A stretch of DNA of 64,000 nucleotides from Acidobacteriota bacterium (GTDB lineage: Bacteria; Acidobacteriota; Thermoanaerobaculia; UBA5066). The notes beneath the pieces were generated by a model, which worked only from the letters and a program-made list of their open reading frames with translations, did no database searches and was not told the origin of the DNA. Location: contig JAKOVQ010000033.1 of the NCBI GenBank assembly GCA_029781975.1, forward strand, positions 240,157 through 304,156, given 5' to 3'. Within the stretch, counting starts at the first letter, position 1, and every line of letters starts with the position of its first letter. The position numbers were made by a program, and so were the translations under genes. Of the stretch, positions 15,975 to 25,408 are shown piece by piece.

Positions 15975-18176
15975 ATGCGGCAGACCTCCGAACGGGCGTC
16001 GTCGGGGCCTCGGCTCCGGCGCCGGCCTCCCTCGATCGCGAGCTCCCGGCTCGCGCTCGCCCCGGCCCTCGCAGTCTCCCTCTGCTCCCTTCCTGCGTTC
16101 CCCCAGGAGACGGCCCTCCCCGAGGCGCCCCCCGCCGCTGCGCCGAAGGCCGAGGGGCCGGTCGCGCCGGGCTCGCCTCCCGGACCCGGGCAGCCCCTCG
16201 TCCGGGTCGACCACGTCGTCGTGACCGCCACGAGGAGCGAGCGCTCGGCCGCGGACGTCCCGGCGAGCGTGACCGTCGTCCCCCGCACGGCGGTCGAGGA
16301 CGCGCCGTCCCGGACGCTCGACGACGCCCTCCGGACCGTGGTGGGGTTGAACCTCCCGCTCGGGAGCAGCAACACGATCCAGCCGACGACCAACCACGTC
16401 TCGATGCGCGGCCTGGGCGGCGACAGGGCCCTCGTCCTCCTCGACGGGATCCCGCTCAACGACGCGGTCAACGGCTACGTGCAGTGGAACAAGGCGCCTC
16501 TCGGGACCGTCGAGAAGGTCGAGGTCGTCCGCGGGTCGACCGCGAGCCTCTTCGGAAACTACGCGATGGGCGGCACGGTCAGCATCTTCACGCGCCCGCT
16601 CGACGGGAACCGGGTCGAGGCGGACGCGTCGTACGGCACCTTCGACACGCGCCGCCTGAGCGCGTCCGTCACGGAGAGCCTCGGAGGGAGCTGGCACGGA
16701 GGCGTCTTCCTCGACGCGGAGGACACGGACGGCTACACGCGGGCCCTTCCCCAGGAGCGCGGGACGATCGACGTCCCGAGCAGCTCCCGGAGCCTCAACC
16801 TCCAGGTCAAGGCCGAGACCCGGGGCTCCTCCGGGTCGCGGTTCTTCGTGAAGGGGAACGTCCTCGACCACGACCTCTCGCAGGGGACGAGGCTCGCGAC
16901 CACCCACCGCCGGATGTACGACCTCGCCGCCGGCGGCCGGTTCGACCTCGGGGAGGCCGAGGTCTCGGCCACGGGCTACTACCAGGACGCCGCGTACGAC
17001 GTCGACAACACGCAGCTCGTCCCGGGCGCAGGCCGGAACGCGGAGTACCTCGCGAACCAGGCCGAGAACCCCGGGCGGGACGTCGGCGGCTCCCTCCAGT
17101 GGTCGCGCGGCCTGTACGGGGTCCTGACGTTCCTCACGTTCGGACTCGACGCGCACCGGGCCTCCTCGCACGACAGCGTCGTCAGCTTCGACAGGTCCGG
17201 GAGGGAGACGGGGACCCGGACGAACGAGGGGCACCAGACCTTCGCGGGGCTCTTCGGCGAGGCGAGCTTCCTTCCCGTCGCCCGCCTGGAGGTCCTCGTG
17301 AGCGCGCGCCTCGACTCCTGGTGGAACGCGGGCGGCCGCGAGGAGTCGAGCGCGACGGGGCTGAAGACGTACGAAGACCGGAGCACGACCCAGCTGGACC
17401 CGCGCCTCTCGCTCCGGTACCAGCTCCGAGACGGCCTCGCGATCCGCGGGGCCGTCTACCGCGGCTTCCGAGCGCCGACCCTGAAGGAGCTCTACCGGAG
17501 CGCCGTCACGAAGACGACGGTGATCCTCTCGAACCCCCAGCTCGGCCCGGAGACGCTCGTCGGCGGAGACGTGGGAGCCGACTATTCCGCTGGGCGGTTC
17601 CACGGCGAGCTCAACCTCTTCCTCGACCGGATCGACGGCCTCATGTCCCGGGAGACGCTCTCCTCCTCGCCCAACCTCGTCGTCCAGCCGCGCAACGTCG
17701 GCGCGGCCCGGAGCCGGGGGATCGAGGTGATGGGGACCTTCGTCCTGGGGCGGGCGCTGTCGCTCGACGCGGGCTACGCCTTCACCGACTCCGTCATCAC
17801 CGACAACCCGGCCAACCCGGCGCTCGTCGGGAACCAGGTCCCCGACGTCTCCCGCCACGCCGGCTCGGCGGCGCTGAGCTTCTCGCCCGCGGCCGGGCCG
17901 GCCGTCGCGCTCCGGGCCCGGGCGCTGAGCCGGCGCTACGCGGACGACTCCAACAAGCTCGCGATGGATCCCCACCTCGTCCTCGACCTCTTCGCCTCGG
18001 TGCCGGTCACGAAGGCGTTCGAGGCGTTCGTCTCGTGCGAGAACCTCCTCGACCGCCAGTACGTCTCGGACGCGAACGTCGGCCGCAGGCTCGGGCCGCC
18101 GCTCCAGCTCTTCGTCGGCCTGAGGCTCCGGCAGCCCCCGCACCGCGCCGCATCCCCCGCCTCGAACACCCCATGA
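15975..18176 (+). CDS. TonB-dependent outer-membrane receptor
   Basis: The product is 733 aa. A signal peptide ends near AFPQ, then a proline/alanine-rich linker and the plug domain (VVVTATRSERSAADVPASVT, MRGLGGDRALVLLDGIPL, VEVVRGSTASLFGNYAMGG). The C-terminal barrel includes FRAPTLKELYR and ends in a signature resembling FVGLRL. Such receptors import siderophores, cobalamin or other scarce ligands using TonB energy. The start at 15975 is set by the extended -10 just before it; the track TTG start is too early. The stop overlaps the next gene (ATGA), so the receptor is co-translated with its ABC importer and an NRPS. Confidence 0.92.
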   Translation: MRQTSERASSGPRLRRRPPSIASSRLALAPALAVSLCSLPAFPQETALPEAPPAAAPKAEGPVAPGSPPGPGQPLVRVDHVVVTATRSERSAADVPASVTVVPRTAVEDAPSRTLDDALRTVVGLNLPLGSSNTIQPTTNHVSMRGLGGDRALVLLDGIPLNDAVNGYVQWNKAPLGTVEKVEVVRGSTASLFGNYAMGGTVSIFTRPLDGNRVEADASYGTFDTRRLSASVTESLGGSWHGGVFLDAEDTDGYTRALPQERGTIDVPSSSRSLNLQVKAETRGSSGSRFFVKGNVLDHDLSQGTRLATTHRRMYDLAAGGRFDLGEAEVSATGYYQDAAYDVDNTQLVPGAGRNAEYLANQAENPGRDVGGSLQWSRGLYGVLTFLTFGLDAHRASSHDSVVSFDRSGRETGTRTNEGHQTFAGLFGEASFLPVARLEVLVSARLDSWWNAGGREESSATGLKTYEDRSTTQLDPRLSLRYQLRDGLAIRGAVYRGFRAPTLKELYRSAVTKTTVILSNPQLGPETLVGGDVGADYSAGRFHGELNLFLDRIDGLMSRETLSSSPNLVVQPRNVGAARSRGIEVMGTFVLGRALSLDAGYAFTDSVITDNPANPALVGNQVPDVSRHAGSAALSFSPAAGPAVALRARALSRRYADDSNKLAMDPHLVLDLFASVPVTKAFEAFVSCENLLDRQYVSDANVGRRLGPPLQLFVGLRLRQPPHRAASPASNTP

Positions 18177-19216
18177 AGCGCAGCGCCCGCCCGCTCCCTG
18201 TCCTTCCGCTCGTCGCCGCCGCCTCTCTCCTCCTGGCTCGGGGCCCGGGAGGGGCCAGCCCGCCCCGGCCTGCCGCCGCTCCTTCGGCCCCGGTCCACCT
18301 CAGGGTCCTCTCCCTCAGGTTCCTCTCCTTCGCGCCGCTCGCCATCGCCCGGGACGAGGGGTTCTTCCGCGCCCAGGGGCTGGACGTCGAGCTGGTCCCG
18401 CTCGTCAGCAGCGCCGACGCGACTCCCTCCCTGATCCGAGGCGATCTCGACGTCGCCTCCGGGGTGCTCAAGATCGCCGACTTCAACGCCATCGCCCGCG
18501 GCGCGACCCTCAAGTTCGTGGCCGACAAGGACCATTTCGAGCCCGGGGCCTGCGTCGGGTCCGCCTTCGTCACGCGACCGGGGTTCCTCGACGGGAAGGC
18601 CGGGGACGGCCCGGACCGGCTCCGCGGCGCCCGCGTGGCCACCGTACCCCTCCACTTCATCGAGTACGCGCTGGAGACGCTCCTCGGCCAAAAGGGGCTG
18701 TCGCTCGCCGACGTGAGGCTGGCGCGGCTGCCGGGGAGCATGGTCGCCGAGGCCTTCGGCGCCGGCTCGCTCGACCTCGGGGAGCTGTCGGAGCCGGACC
18801 TCTCCCGCGTCCTGAAGTCGGGCCGCGCCGTCCTCTGGAAGCCGGTTCGCGAGGTCCTGCCGGGGGCGCAGCACGCCGTCGTCGCGTTCGGGCCGCGGCT
18901 CCTCGGGCCGGACCGGGACGTCGGCCGACGCTTCCTGGTCGCCTACCTGCAAGGGGTGAGGCAGTACAACCGCGGCAAGACGCCGCGGAACCTCGACATC
19001 CTGGCGGCCGAGACCGGCGTCGACCGCGAGCTCCTCCGGGCGGCGTGCTGGCCGTCGATCCGCGGGGACGGGAAGATCGACGTTGCCAGCGTCCTCACCT
19101 TCGAGCGGTGGGCGGTGAAGCGCGGGGCGCTCGACGCCGTCGTCCCCCCCGAGCGCTTCTGGGACCCCTCCTTCGCGGACGAGGCCGGCAAGGTCCTCGG
19201 ACCGCCGGGTCCCTGA
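18173..19216 (+). CDS. ABC transporter solute-binding protein (NMT1/SsuA-like)
   Basis: The product is 347 aa with an N-terminal signal peptide. The mature part starts VHLRVLSLRFLSFAPLAIARDEGFF, the fold signature of the NMT1/THI5/SsuA/TauA group. These proteins bind nitrate, sulfonates, taurine, pyrimidines or riboflavin-like ligands. Here the neighbours suggest the ligand arrives through the TonB receptor. A single Cys is present in EPGACVGS; no lipobox. It overlaps the receptor stop by ATGA and is followed at 8 nt by the ATPase gene. Confidence 0.82.
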   Translation: MKRSARPLPVLPLVAAASLLLARGPGGASPPRPAAAPSAPVHLRVLSLRFLSFAPLAIARDEGFFRAQGLDVELVPLVSSADATPSLIRGDLDVASGVLKIADFNAIARGATLKFVADKDHFEPGACVGSAFVTRPGFLDGKAGDGPDRLRGARVATVPLHFIEYALETLLGQKGLSLADVRLARLPGSMVAEAFGAGSLDLGELSEPDLSRVLKSGRAVLWKPVREVLPGAQHAVVAFGPRLLGPDRDVGRRFLVAYLQGVRQYNRGKTPRNLDILAAETGVDRELLRAACWPSIRGDGKIDVASVLTFERWAVKRGALDAVVPPERFWDPSFADEAGKVLGPPGP

Positions 19217-19223
19217 GGACGCG

Positions 19224-20036
19224 ATGTCGTTCCAGTGCGAGCACCTCTCCAAGTCCTTCGCGCTGCGCGGCGGCTTCGTTCAGGCGCTCGAGGACATCAC
19301 GTTCCGCGTGGGCGAGAGGGAGTTCGTCTCGATCGTGGGGCCGAGCGGCTGCGGGAAGTCGACCCTGCTGAAGCTGATCGCGGGGCTCCTCCGGCCCAGC
19401 GCCGGGTCGGTCGTCCTGACCGCGGCCTCCGACGACGAGCGGCCCGCCAGCGCGCTCGTCTTCCAGGAGCACGGGCTCTTCCCCTGGATGACCGTCCTCG
19501 AGAACGTCGCGTTCGGGCTGGAGGCCCGCGGCGTCGGGCGGGCCGAGCGGCACGAGCGCGCCATGGCCTTCATCGCCTCGGTCGGGCTCGCCCCGTTCGC
19601 CCACGCCTTCCCGCACCAGCTCTCCGTCGGGATGAGGCAGAGGGTCGGCATCGGGAGGGCGTTCGTCACGGACCCCCGGCTCCTGCTCCTGGACGAGCCT
19701 CTCGGGTCGCTCGACGCGCAGACGCGCTTCCTCCTGCAGGAGGAGCTGCTGAAGCTCTGGACGCGGTCGCGGAGCGCGGTGGTCTACGTGACGCACGACA
19801 TCGAGGAGGCCGTCCTCCTCGGCGACCGGGTGCTCGTCCTCACGGGGAGACCCGGGCGGATCCAGGGAGAGATCACCGTCCCCCTGGGCCGCCCGAGGAA
19901 GCTCGAGTACGCCGTCGACGAGCGGGTCTCCGCCATCAAGTGGCAGATCTGGGGAATGCTCGAGGAGGAGGCCCGCAGGAGCCTCGCCCTCGCCTCCCGG
20001 GAGCCGCTGCCGGCGGAGGAGGGAGCCGTCCCGTGA
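19224..20036 (+). CDS. ABC transporter ATP-binding protein (SsuB/TauB-like)
   Basis: The product is 270 aa. Walker A is GPSGCGKST, the Q-loop lies in VFQEHGLFPW, the signature is LSVGMRQRVGI (in place of LSGGM), Walker B is LLLLDEPLGSLD and the H-loop is YVTHDIEEA. It should energise import of the molecule captured by the preceding binding protein, with the permease encoded downstream. Its stop overlaps the permease start (GTGA). Confidence 0.88.
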   Translation: MSFQCEHLSKSFALRGGFVQALEDITFRVGEREFVSIVGPSGCGKSTLLKLIAGLLRPSAGSVVLTAASDDERPASALVFQEHGLFPWMTVLENVAFGLEARGVGRAERHERAMAFIASVGLAPFAHAFPHQLSVGMRQRVGIGRAFVTDPRLLLLDEPLGSLDAQTRFLLQEELLKLWTRSRSAVVYVTHDIEEAVLLGDRVLVLTGRPGRIQGEITVPLGRPRKLEYAVDERVSAIKWQIWGMLEEEARRSLALASREPLPAEEGAVP

Positions 20037-20818
20037 GCGCCCCGCCCGACCGCCGCCGGCTCGGGGCGGGGGTCTGGCCCGCCGTCTTCGTTGTCGCCGT
20101 CCTCCTCGCGCTCTGGGAGCTCTGGGCGCGCGCGGCGGCCTCGGCCTCGATCCTCTTCCCGGCCCCTTCCGTCGTCGGAGCGGTGATCCTCCGGCAGGGG
20201 AGGAACGGCGAGCTCTTCCGGACGACGGGCGCGACGCTCCTGAGGCTCGCTTCCGGGTTCGTCCTCGGGGGGGTGCCCGCCCTGCTGCTCGGCCTGGCGA
20301 TGGGGTTCTCGCCCCGCGTCCGCGCCGCCGTCGACCCGCTCGTCGCCGCGGCGCACGCCATCCCGAAGATCGCCGTCCTGCCGATCCTGATGATCCTCCT
20401 CGGCCTCGGCGAGGCCCCGAAGATCGCCGTCGTGGCCGCCGCGGCCTTCTTCCCCCTCCTCATCAGCACGATGGCAGGGGTCCGGCAGATCAGCCCGCTC
20501 CACTTCGAGGTGGCCCACGCCTACGGGGCGAGCGCCCCGCGCGTCTTCTGGCGGGTCCTCGTCCCCGGGAGCCTCCCGCAGATCCTCTCCGGCGTCCGGC
20601 TCGCGTTCAACGCCGCGCTCCTGATCACCGTCGCCCTGGAGATCGTCGCGGCCCGGAACGGGCTCGGAGCGACGATCTGGCTGGCGTGGCAGACGATGCG
20701 CGTCGAGGAGCTCTACGCGTCCCTCGCCGTCACGTCCCTCCTCGGCGTCGGCTTCAACGGGGTCCTCGCGCTCGTCGGACGGCGCCTCGTCCCGTGGCAC
20801 GCGACACCCGAGATCTGA
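20033..20818 (+). CDS. ABC transporter permease (SsuC/TauC-like)
   Basis: The product is 261 aa with six predicted helices; the gene is hidden in track ORF 19235-20818. The EAA-type loop that contacts the ATPase reads EVAHAYGASAPRVFWRVLVPGSLP. GTG at 20033 overlaps the ATPase stop as GTGA, and its own stop overlaps the NRPS start (TGATG). This completes a one-permease, one-ATPase importer of the nitrate/sulfonate/taurine class. Confidence 0.85.
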   Translation: MSAPPDRRRLGAGVWPAVFVVAVLLALWELWARAAASASILFPAPSVVGAVILRQGRNGELFRTTGATLLRLASGFVLGGVPALLLGLAMGFSPRVRAAVDPLVAAAHAIPKIAVLPILMILLGLGEAPKIAVVAAAAFFPLLISTMAGVRQISPLHFEVAHAYGASAPRVFWRVLVPGSLPQILSGVRLAFNAALLITVALEIVAARNGLGATIWLAWQTMRVEELYASLAVTSLLGVGFNGVLALVGRRLVPWHATPEI

Positions 20819-23475
20819 TGGAGCCGTCGACCTCTCCCGTCTCGCCCCGGGCCGAGGAGGAGCCTTCGCTCTCGGTCGCGGCATCCTTCGAGCAGCAGGT
20901 CGACCGGGACCCCGGTCGCCTCGCGCTCCGGACGCCCGATCGGTCCTTCACCTTCGACGCCCTCGACCGCTGGGCCAACCGGGTCGCCCGGAGCGCGCTC
21001 GAGGTCCGGGGCGAGAGGCTCGAGCCGATGGCGCTCCTCGTGGGGAGGGGCCCTTCGGCCATCGCCGGGATCCTGGCGGCGTTCAAGGCGGGGAAGATCA
21101 GCCTCTTCCTCGACGCCTCGCTCCCGGAGGCGCGTCTTCGCTTCCTCCTCGAGGATGCCGGCGCGGGCCTCCTCGTCGGCGGCGGCGAGTCCCTTCCGCT
21201 CGCCCGGACGCTGGCCGCGGCGACGGGGATCCCGCTGGTCGACGTCGAGGCGGCCGGCCCGGTCTGCGAGACGCGCCCCGCCCTCCACGTCCCGCCCGAC
21301 GCGCCCGCGTACATCCTCTACACGTCCGGGTCGACCGGCGTCCCGAAGGGGGTCGTCAACAGCCACCGGAACCTCCTCTGGAACGCGAGGGTGGGCGCGG
21401 GCTTCACCGGGATGACCTCCTCCGACATGGCCCTCCTCGTCTCCTCGCCGGGCGCCGGCCAGGGTCTCGCGCTCTTCCAGGCCCTCCTTTCGGGAGCCGC
21501 GGTCTATCCGTTCGACGTGAGGTCGGCGGGGCTCCCGGCCCTGCGCGACTTCCTCGCTGCCGAGGAGATCACCCTCTACCAGTCGGTGCCCGCGGTCTTC
21601 CGCTCGCTCGTGAAGACGTTCCGCGACGGAGAGCGGCTCCCCGCCCTGCGGGTCGTCCGCCTCGGGGGCGACACGGTCCGGCGCGAGGACGTCCTCCTCT
21701 TCCAGCGCCACTTCTCCGGGCCGTGCCGCCTGCGCGTCAGCTACGGCAGCTCCGAGACCGGGCCGATCGCCAGCCATTTCATCGACGCCGCGGCCCCCCT
21801 GCCGAGCGGCCCCGTCCCGGTGGGCCGGCCCTACGAAGGGGTCGAGGTCCGCCTCCTCGACGAGGACGGCCGCGACGTGGCGCCGGGAGAGGTCGGGGAG
21901 ATCACCGTGAGGAGCCGGCACCTCGCGCTGGGCTACTGGCGGCAGGAGGCGATGACGCGCGAGCGGTTCCTCCCCGACCCGGCGGGAGGAGCGGAACGGA
22001 TCGTCAGGACGGGGGACCTAGGCCAGCTCCGGCCCGACGGCCTCCTCGTCCACCGGGGCCGGAAGGACTTCCAGGTGAAGGTCCGGGGCCATCGGGTCGA
22101 GGTCGGCGAGGTCGAGGAGGCCCTTCGCGCACTGCCCGGGGTCGAGGACGCGGCGGTCGCCGCGAGCGCGGGGAGCGACGGAGAGAACCGCCTCGTCGGC
22201 TACGTGGTGTGGAAGGGGAGGCCCGGCTCCACCCGGGCGCTCCGCGGCGGGCTCTCGAGGACGCTGCCCGCGCACATGGTGCCGGCGCTCTTCGTCTCGC
22301 TGCCGAGCCTCCCCCTGACGGCGCGCGGCAAGGTCGACCGCGCCGCCCTGAAGCCGCCGAAGGCGGAATTCACGGCGCCTGAAGGAGAGGTCGTCGGCCC
22401 GCGGGACGATGTCGAGGCGACGCTCGTCGCCCTCTGGGAGGAGCTCCTGGGGACCCGGCCCGTCGGGGTCCGTCACGACTTCTTCGAGCTGGGCGGGGAC
22501 TCCCTCCTCGCCGTCGAGCTGTTCGCCCTGATCGAGCAGCGGACGGGGAGGTATCTGCCTCTCTCCGAATTCGTCGGCGCCTCGACGATCGAGCTCCTGG
22601 CCCGCAAGCTCCGCGAGCCCGCCCCGGCGCGGTGGCCCTGCCTCGTCCCCCTGCAGCCCCTCGGATCGAGGCTCCCCTTCTATTGCATGAGCTGGGCCGA
22701 GGGCGAGGTGCTCGCCTACGCATCGCTGGCGACGCGGCTGGGGCCCGATCGTCCGGTCTACGGCCTCCGTCGCGACCGGCTCGAGGACCACCGGCCGCGC
22801 TACACCCGCGTGGAGCAGATGGCCGCCCAGTACGTCGAGGAGATCCGGGCGCTCCAGCCCGAGGGACCCTACCTGATCGGGGGCCTGTCGGGAGGGGCCT
22901 TCGTCGCCTTCGAGATGGCGCAGCAGCTGCGCGAGGCGGGGCACGAGGTGGGCGCGCTCCTCCTGCTGGAGCCGCCGAGGCTCGGACGCCGGGCCGGGCG
23001 TTCGTTCGCGGCTCCGGATCCGGGCAGCCTCCGCAACACCGGAGGGCTCGTCAGGAAGGTCCGCCTGTTCTGGGCGAAGTGGCGGCTGTGGGACGAAGAG
23101 GAGCGAGGCGTCGAGCTCGGCCGGAGCGTCGCGCGGCTCCGGCGGCGAATCGCCCCGATCGGGGCCGTTCGCCCGGCGCGCACGGACGCGTCGCCGGCGG
23201 GCGCGCCCCGGTCCGCCGCCGCGTCGCCCGACGACGTCCTGAACGACGTGGAGCCCTACGCGCCGCGGACGTACCCCGGGCGGGCGACGCTCGTCCTGGC
23301 GCGGCACGAGCGCTATCGTCGCGAGCGCCTCCGCGAGTGGCGGGCCCTCGTCGCCGGCGGGCTCGACGTCCGCGTCGTCCCCGGCATCCACGCGGCCATC
23401 GTCCAGGAGCCCTTCGTGAGGGTCCTGGCGCGCGAGGTGGAGGCGTGCCTCTCGGCCGGGGCGGGCGAGAGGTGA
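20818..23475 (+). CDS. single-module NRPS: adenylation - carrier - thioesterase
   Basis: The product is 885 aa and has no condensation domain. The adenylation domain (about 20-515) has core A3 YTSGSTGVPKG at 168-178, a YGSSETG A5 equivalent near 309-315, RTGDLG, and the catalytic Lys in TARGKVDR. At core A4 the aligned residues are GAGQ rather than FDxS, so the Asp that binds the amino group of alpha-amino acids seems absent. The carrier Ser is 562 (LGGDSLLA). The thioesterase (about 615-880) has Ser691 in GLSGG and His858. It should load one acid and release it as an acid, ester, amide or oligomer. Its stop overlaps the ABC exporter start. Confidence 0.85.
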   Translation: MEPSTSPVSPRAEEEPSLSVAASFEQQVDRDPGRLALRTPDRSFTFDALDRWANRVARSALEVRGERLEPMALLVGRGPSAIAGILAAFKAGKISLFLDASLPEARLRFLLEDAGAGLLVGGGESLPLARTLAAATGIPLVDVEAAGPVCETRPALHVPPDAPAYILYTSGSTGVPKGVVNSHRNLLWNARVGAGFTGMTSSDMALLVSSPGAGQGLALFQALLSGAAVYPFDVRSAGLPALRDFLAAEEITLYQSVPAVFRSLVKTFRDGERLPALRVVRLGGDTVRREDVLLFQRHFSGPCRLRVSYGSSETGPIASHFIDAAAPLPSGPVPVGRPYEGVEVRLLDEDGRDVAPGEVGEITVRSRHLALGYWRQEAMTRERFLPDPAGGAERIVRTGDLGQLRPDGLLVHRGRKDFQVKVRGHRVEVGEVEEALRALPGVEDAAVAASAGSDGENRLVGYVVWKGRPGSTRALRGGLSRTLPAHMVPALFVSLPSLPLTARGKVDRAALKPPKAEFTAPEGEVVGPRDDVEATLVALWEELLGTRPVGVRHDFFELGGDSLLAVELFALIEQRTGRYLPLSEFVGASTIELLARKLREPAPARWPCLVPLQPLGSRLPFYCMSWAEGEVLAYASLATRLGPDRPVYGLRRDRLEDHRPRYTRVEQMAAQYVEEIRALQPEGPYLIGGLSGGAFVAFEMAQQLREAGHEVGALLLLEPPRLGRRAGRSFAAPDPGSLRNTGGLVRKVRLFWAKWRLWDEEERGVELGRSVARLRRRIAPIGAVRPARTDASPAGAPRSAAASPDDVLNDVEPYAPRTYPGRATLVLARHERYRRERLREWRALVAGGLDVRVVPGIHAAIVQEPFVRVLAREVEACLSAGAGER

Positions 23476-25355
23476 CAGCGAACCGGCCGGACGGCGGCCC
23501 GGTGCCGGCGACCGGCGGCGGATGGGGCGCCGGGCCGCCGGGTCCGCTCCCCGACGAGCGCGCGCCGGTTCCCCTGCGAAAGGTCCTCGCCGACGGAAGG
23601 TGGGCGCTCCGTTTCACGTGGCGGACCGCCCCCGCCCAGACCGGACTCCTCGTCGGGGCCGAGCTGGTGAAGAGCCTCGTCCCCGCCGGCCTCACCCTCG
23701 TCTTCGGCGGCCTCGTGGACGCGGCGACCGCGGCTGTCGCGAGCGGTCCGGGGGCGGACCCGCGCCGTCTCCTCGCGTGGGTCGGCGCCGCCTTCGGCCT
23801 CGCGGTCGTCGGCGGGCTGACGAAGATCGCGGAACGGCACGCCGGAAGGCGCCTCCTCGACGAGCTCGAGGTCCGCCTGACGGGAGTCGTCCTCGAGCAC
23901 GCGGCCTCGCTCGACGTCGTCTCCTTCGAGGACCCAGCCACGCTCGACCTCCTCGAGCGCGCGCGGCGCGACCCGGCGGCGAGCTTCCACCTCTTCCTCC
24001 TCAACGCCCTGCACGTCCTCGGGGACGGCCTCCAGGGCCTCACCCTCGCCGCCGTCCTGGCGGCCGTCGAGCCCTGGTTGCTCGTCCCGCTCGTCGTCCT
24101 CGCCGTCCCGTACGGCCTCTTCCAGTGGAGGGCCGCCTCGAGCCGCTACGGGCAGGAGACCCGGTACACGACGCGCCGCCGCTGGAGCCAGTACTTCGTC
24201 CAGCTCCTCACGAGGGCCCCCGCGGTGACGGAGATCAAGCTGCTCGACCTGGGGCCGCTCCTCCTCGAGAGGTTCCGGAGCGTAGCGTCGCAGTTCCGCG
24301 ACGAGAGCGCCCTCCTCCTCCGGCGGAGCGCGCTCGTCGGCGCGCTCTTCGTCGTCCTCTCGTCGGCCGCCCTCTTCGCGGTTCTCGCGCACCTGGGGCT
24401 GCGGGTGGTGGCGGGTCAGGCCTCGGTCGGCAGCCTGGTCGTCTTCGCGGGGGCCGCGGCGCGCCTCCGGGCGGTCGTGGAGGAGACGCTGGCGTACCTC
24501 GGCTCGGCGCTCGAGCGGGGCCTCTTCGTCCAGAACCTCCGCGCCTTCCTCGCGCTCGGGCCCGGGCTGCTGCCGGGCCGGGGGCTCGCCGTCGCGGAGG
24601 GGGACGCGACGGAGGTGGAGCTCGAGAGAGTCACCTTCACCTACCCGGGGGGCGACCGGCCGGCCCTGCGGGACATCTCCCTCCGGATCCGGCTGGGCGA
24701 GACCGTCGCGCTGGTGGGGGAGAACGGCGCCGGGAAGACGACGCTCGTCCGCCTGATCGCGAGGATCTACGACCCGGACTCCGGGAGCGTCAGGTTCGGG
24801 GGATCCGACGTGAGGGAGCTCGACCCCGCGAGCCTCAGGGAGCGGATCGCCTGGGTCCTGCAGGACTTCACCCGGTTCGAGGCGACCGCCGCGGAGAACC
24901 TGGCCTTCGGCGACTGGCGGAGGCTCATCGGGAACCGGCGGGAGATCGAGGAGCTCGCACGGCGCACCGGGGTGGCACCTCTCGTCGAGTCGCTGCCATC
25001 GGGCTACGACACCTGGCTGGGGACCCAGTTCGGCCGGCAGCAGCTCTCGGCCGGCCAGTGGCAGCGGCTCGCGATCGCCCGTGCGTTCGCCCGGCGGGCC
25101 CCGCTCCTCGTCCTCGACGAGCCGACCGCCAGCCTCGACGTGAGGGCCGAGGAGGAACTCTTCCGGCGGTTCCGGGAGGTGGCGGCAGGTCGCACCGCGA
25201 TCCTCGTTTCCCATCGGTTCTCCACGGTCGCGATGGCCGACCGGATCGTCGTCCTCGCCGAGGGACGGGTCGCCGAGGCCGGCTCCCACGCGGAGCTCCT
25301 CCGCCGCGGGGGGATCTACGCCGAGCTCTTCCGGCTCCACGACCGGATGCGGTGA
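23472..25355 (+). CDS. ABC exporter, fused membrane and ATPase domains
   Basis: The product is 627 aa. A membrane domain (about 40-350) is followed by an ATPase domain (about 370-627) with Walker A GENGAGKTT, signature LSAGQWQRLAIARA, Walker B LLVLDEPTASLD and H-loop VSHRF. This is the half-transporter exporter architecture, working as a homodimer to export lipids, peptides or small molecules. GTG at 23472 overlaps the NRPS stop (GTGA), so the exported substrate is most simply the NRPS product. The substrate is not predictable from sequence. Confidence 0.85.
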   Translation: MTANRPDGGPVPATGGGWGAGPPGPLPDERAPVPLRKVLADGRWALRFTWRTAPAQTGLLVGAELVKSLVPAGLTLVFGGLVDAATAAVASGPGADPRRLLAWVGAAFGLAVVGGLTKIAERHAGRRLLDELEVRLTGVVLEHAASLDVVSFEDPATLDLLERARRDPAASFHLFLLNALHVLGDGLQGLTLAAVLAAVEPWLLVPLVVLAVPYGLFQWRAASSRYGQETRYTTRRRWSQYFVQLLTRAPAVTEIKLLDLGPLLLERFRSVASQFRDESALLLRRSALVGALFVVLSSAALFAVLAHLGLRVVAGQASVGSLVVFAGAAARLRAVVEETLAYLGSALERGLFVQNLRAFLALGPGLLPGRGLAVAEGDATEVELERVTFTYPGGDRPALRDISLRIRLGETVALVGENGAGKTTLVRLIARIYDPDSGSVRFGGSDVRELDPASLRERIAWVLQDFTRFEATAAENLAFGDWRRLIGNRREIEELARRTGVAPLVESLPSGYDTWLGTQFGRQQLSAGQWQRLAIARAFARRAPLLVLDEPTASLDVRAEEELFRRFREVAAGRTAILVSHRFSTVAMADRIVVLAEGRVAEAGSHAELLRRGGIYAELFRLHDRMR

Positions 25356-25382
25356 CGTCCCCCTCCCCCCGGGCCCCGAGGC

Positions 25383-25400
25383 GAGGCCGGGCGCGGCCTC
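25383..25400. terminator. short hairpin between convergent genes
   Basis: GAGGCCG / CGGCCTC, a 7-bp stem with a 4-nt loop, lies between the ABC exporter and GH57 stops. No T tract. Confidence 0.35.
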
Positions 25401-25408
25401 CTTCCCGC

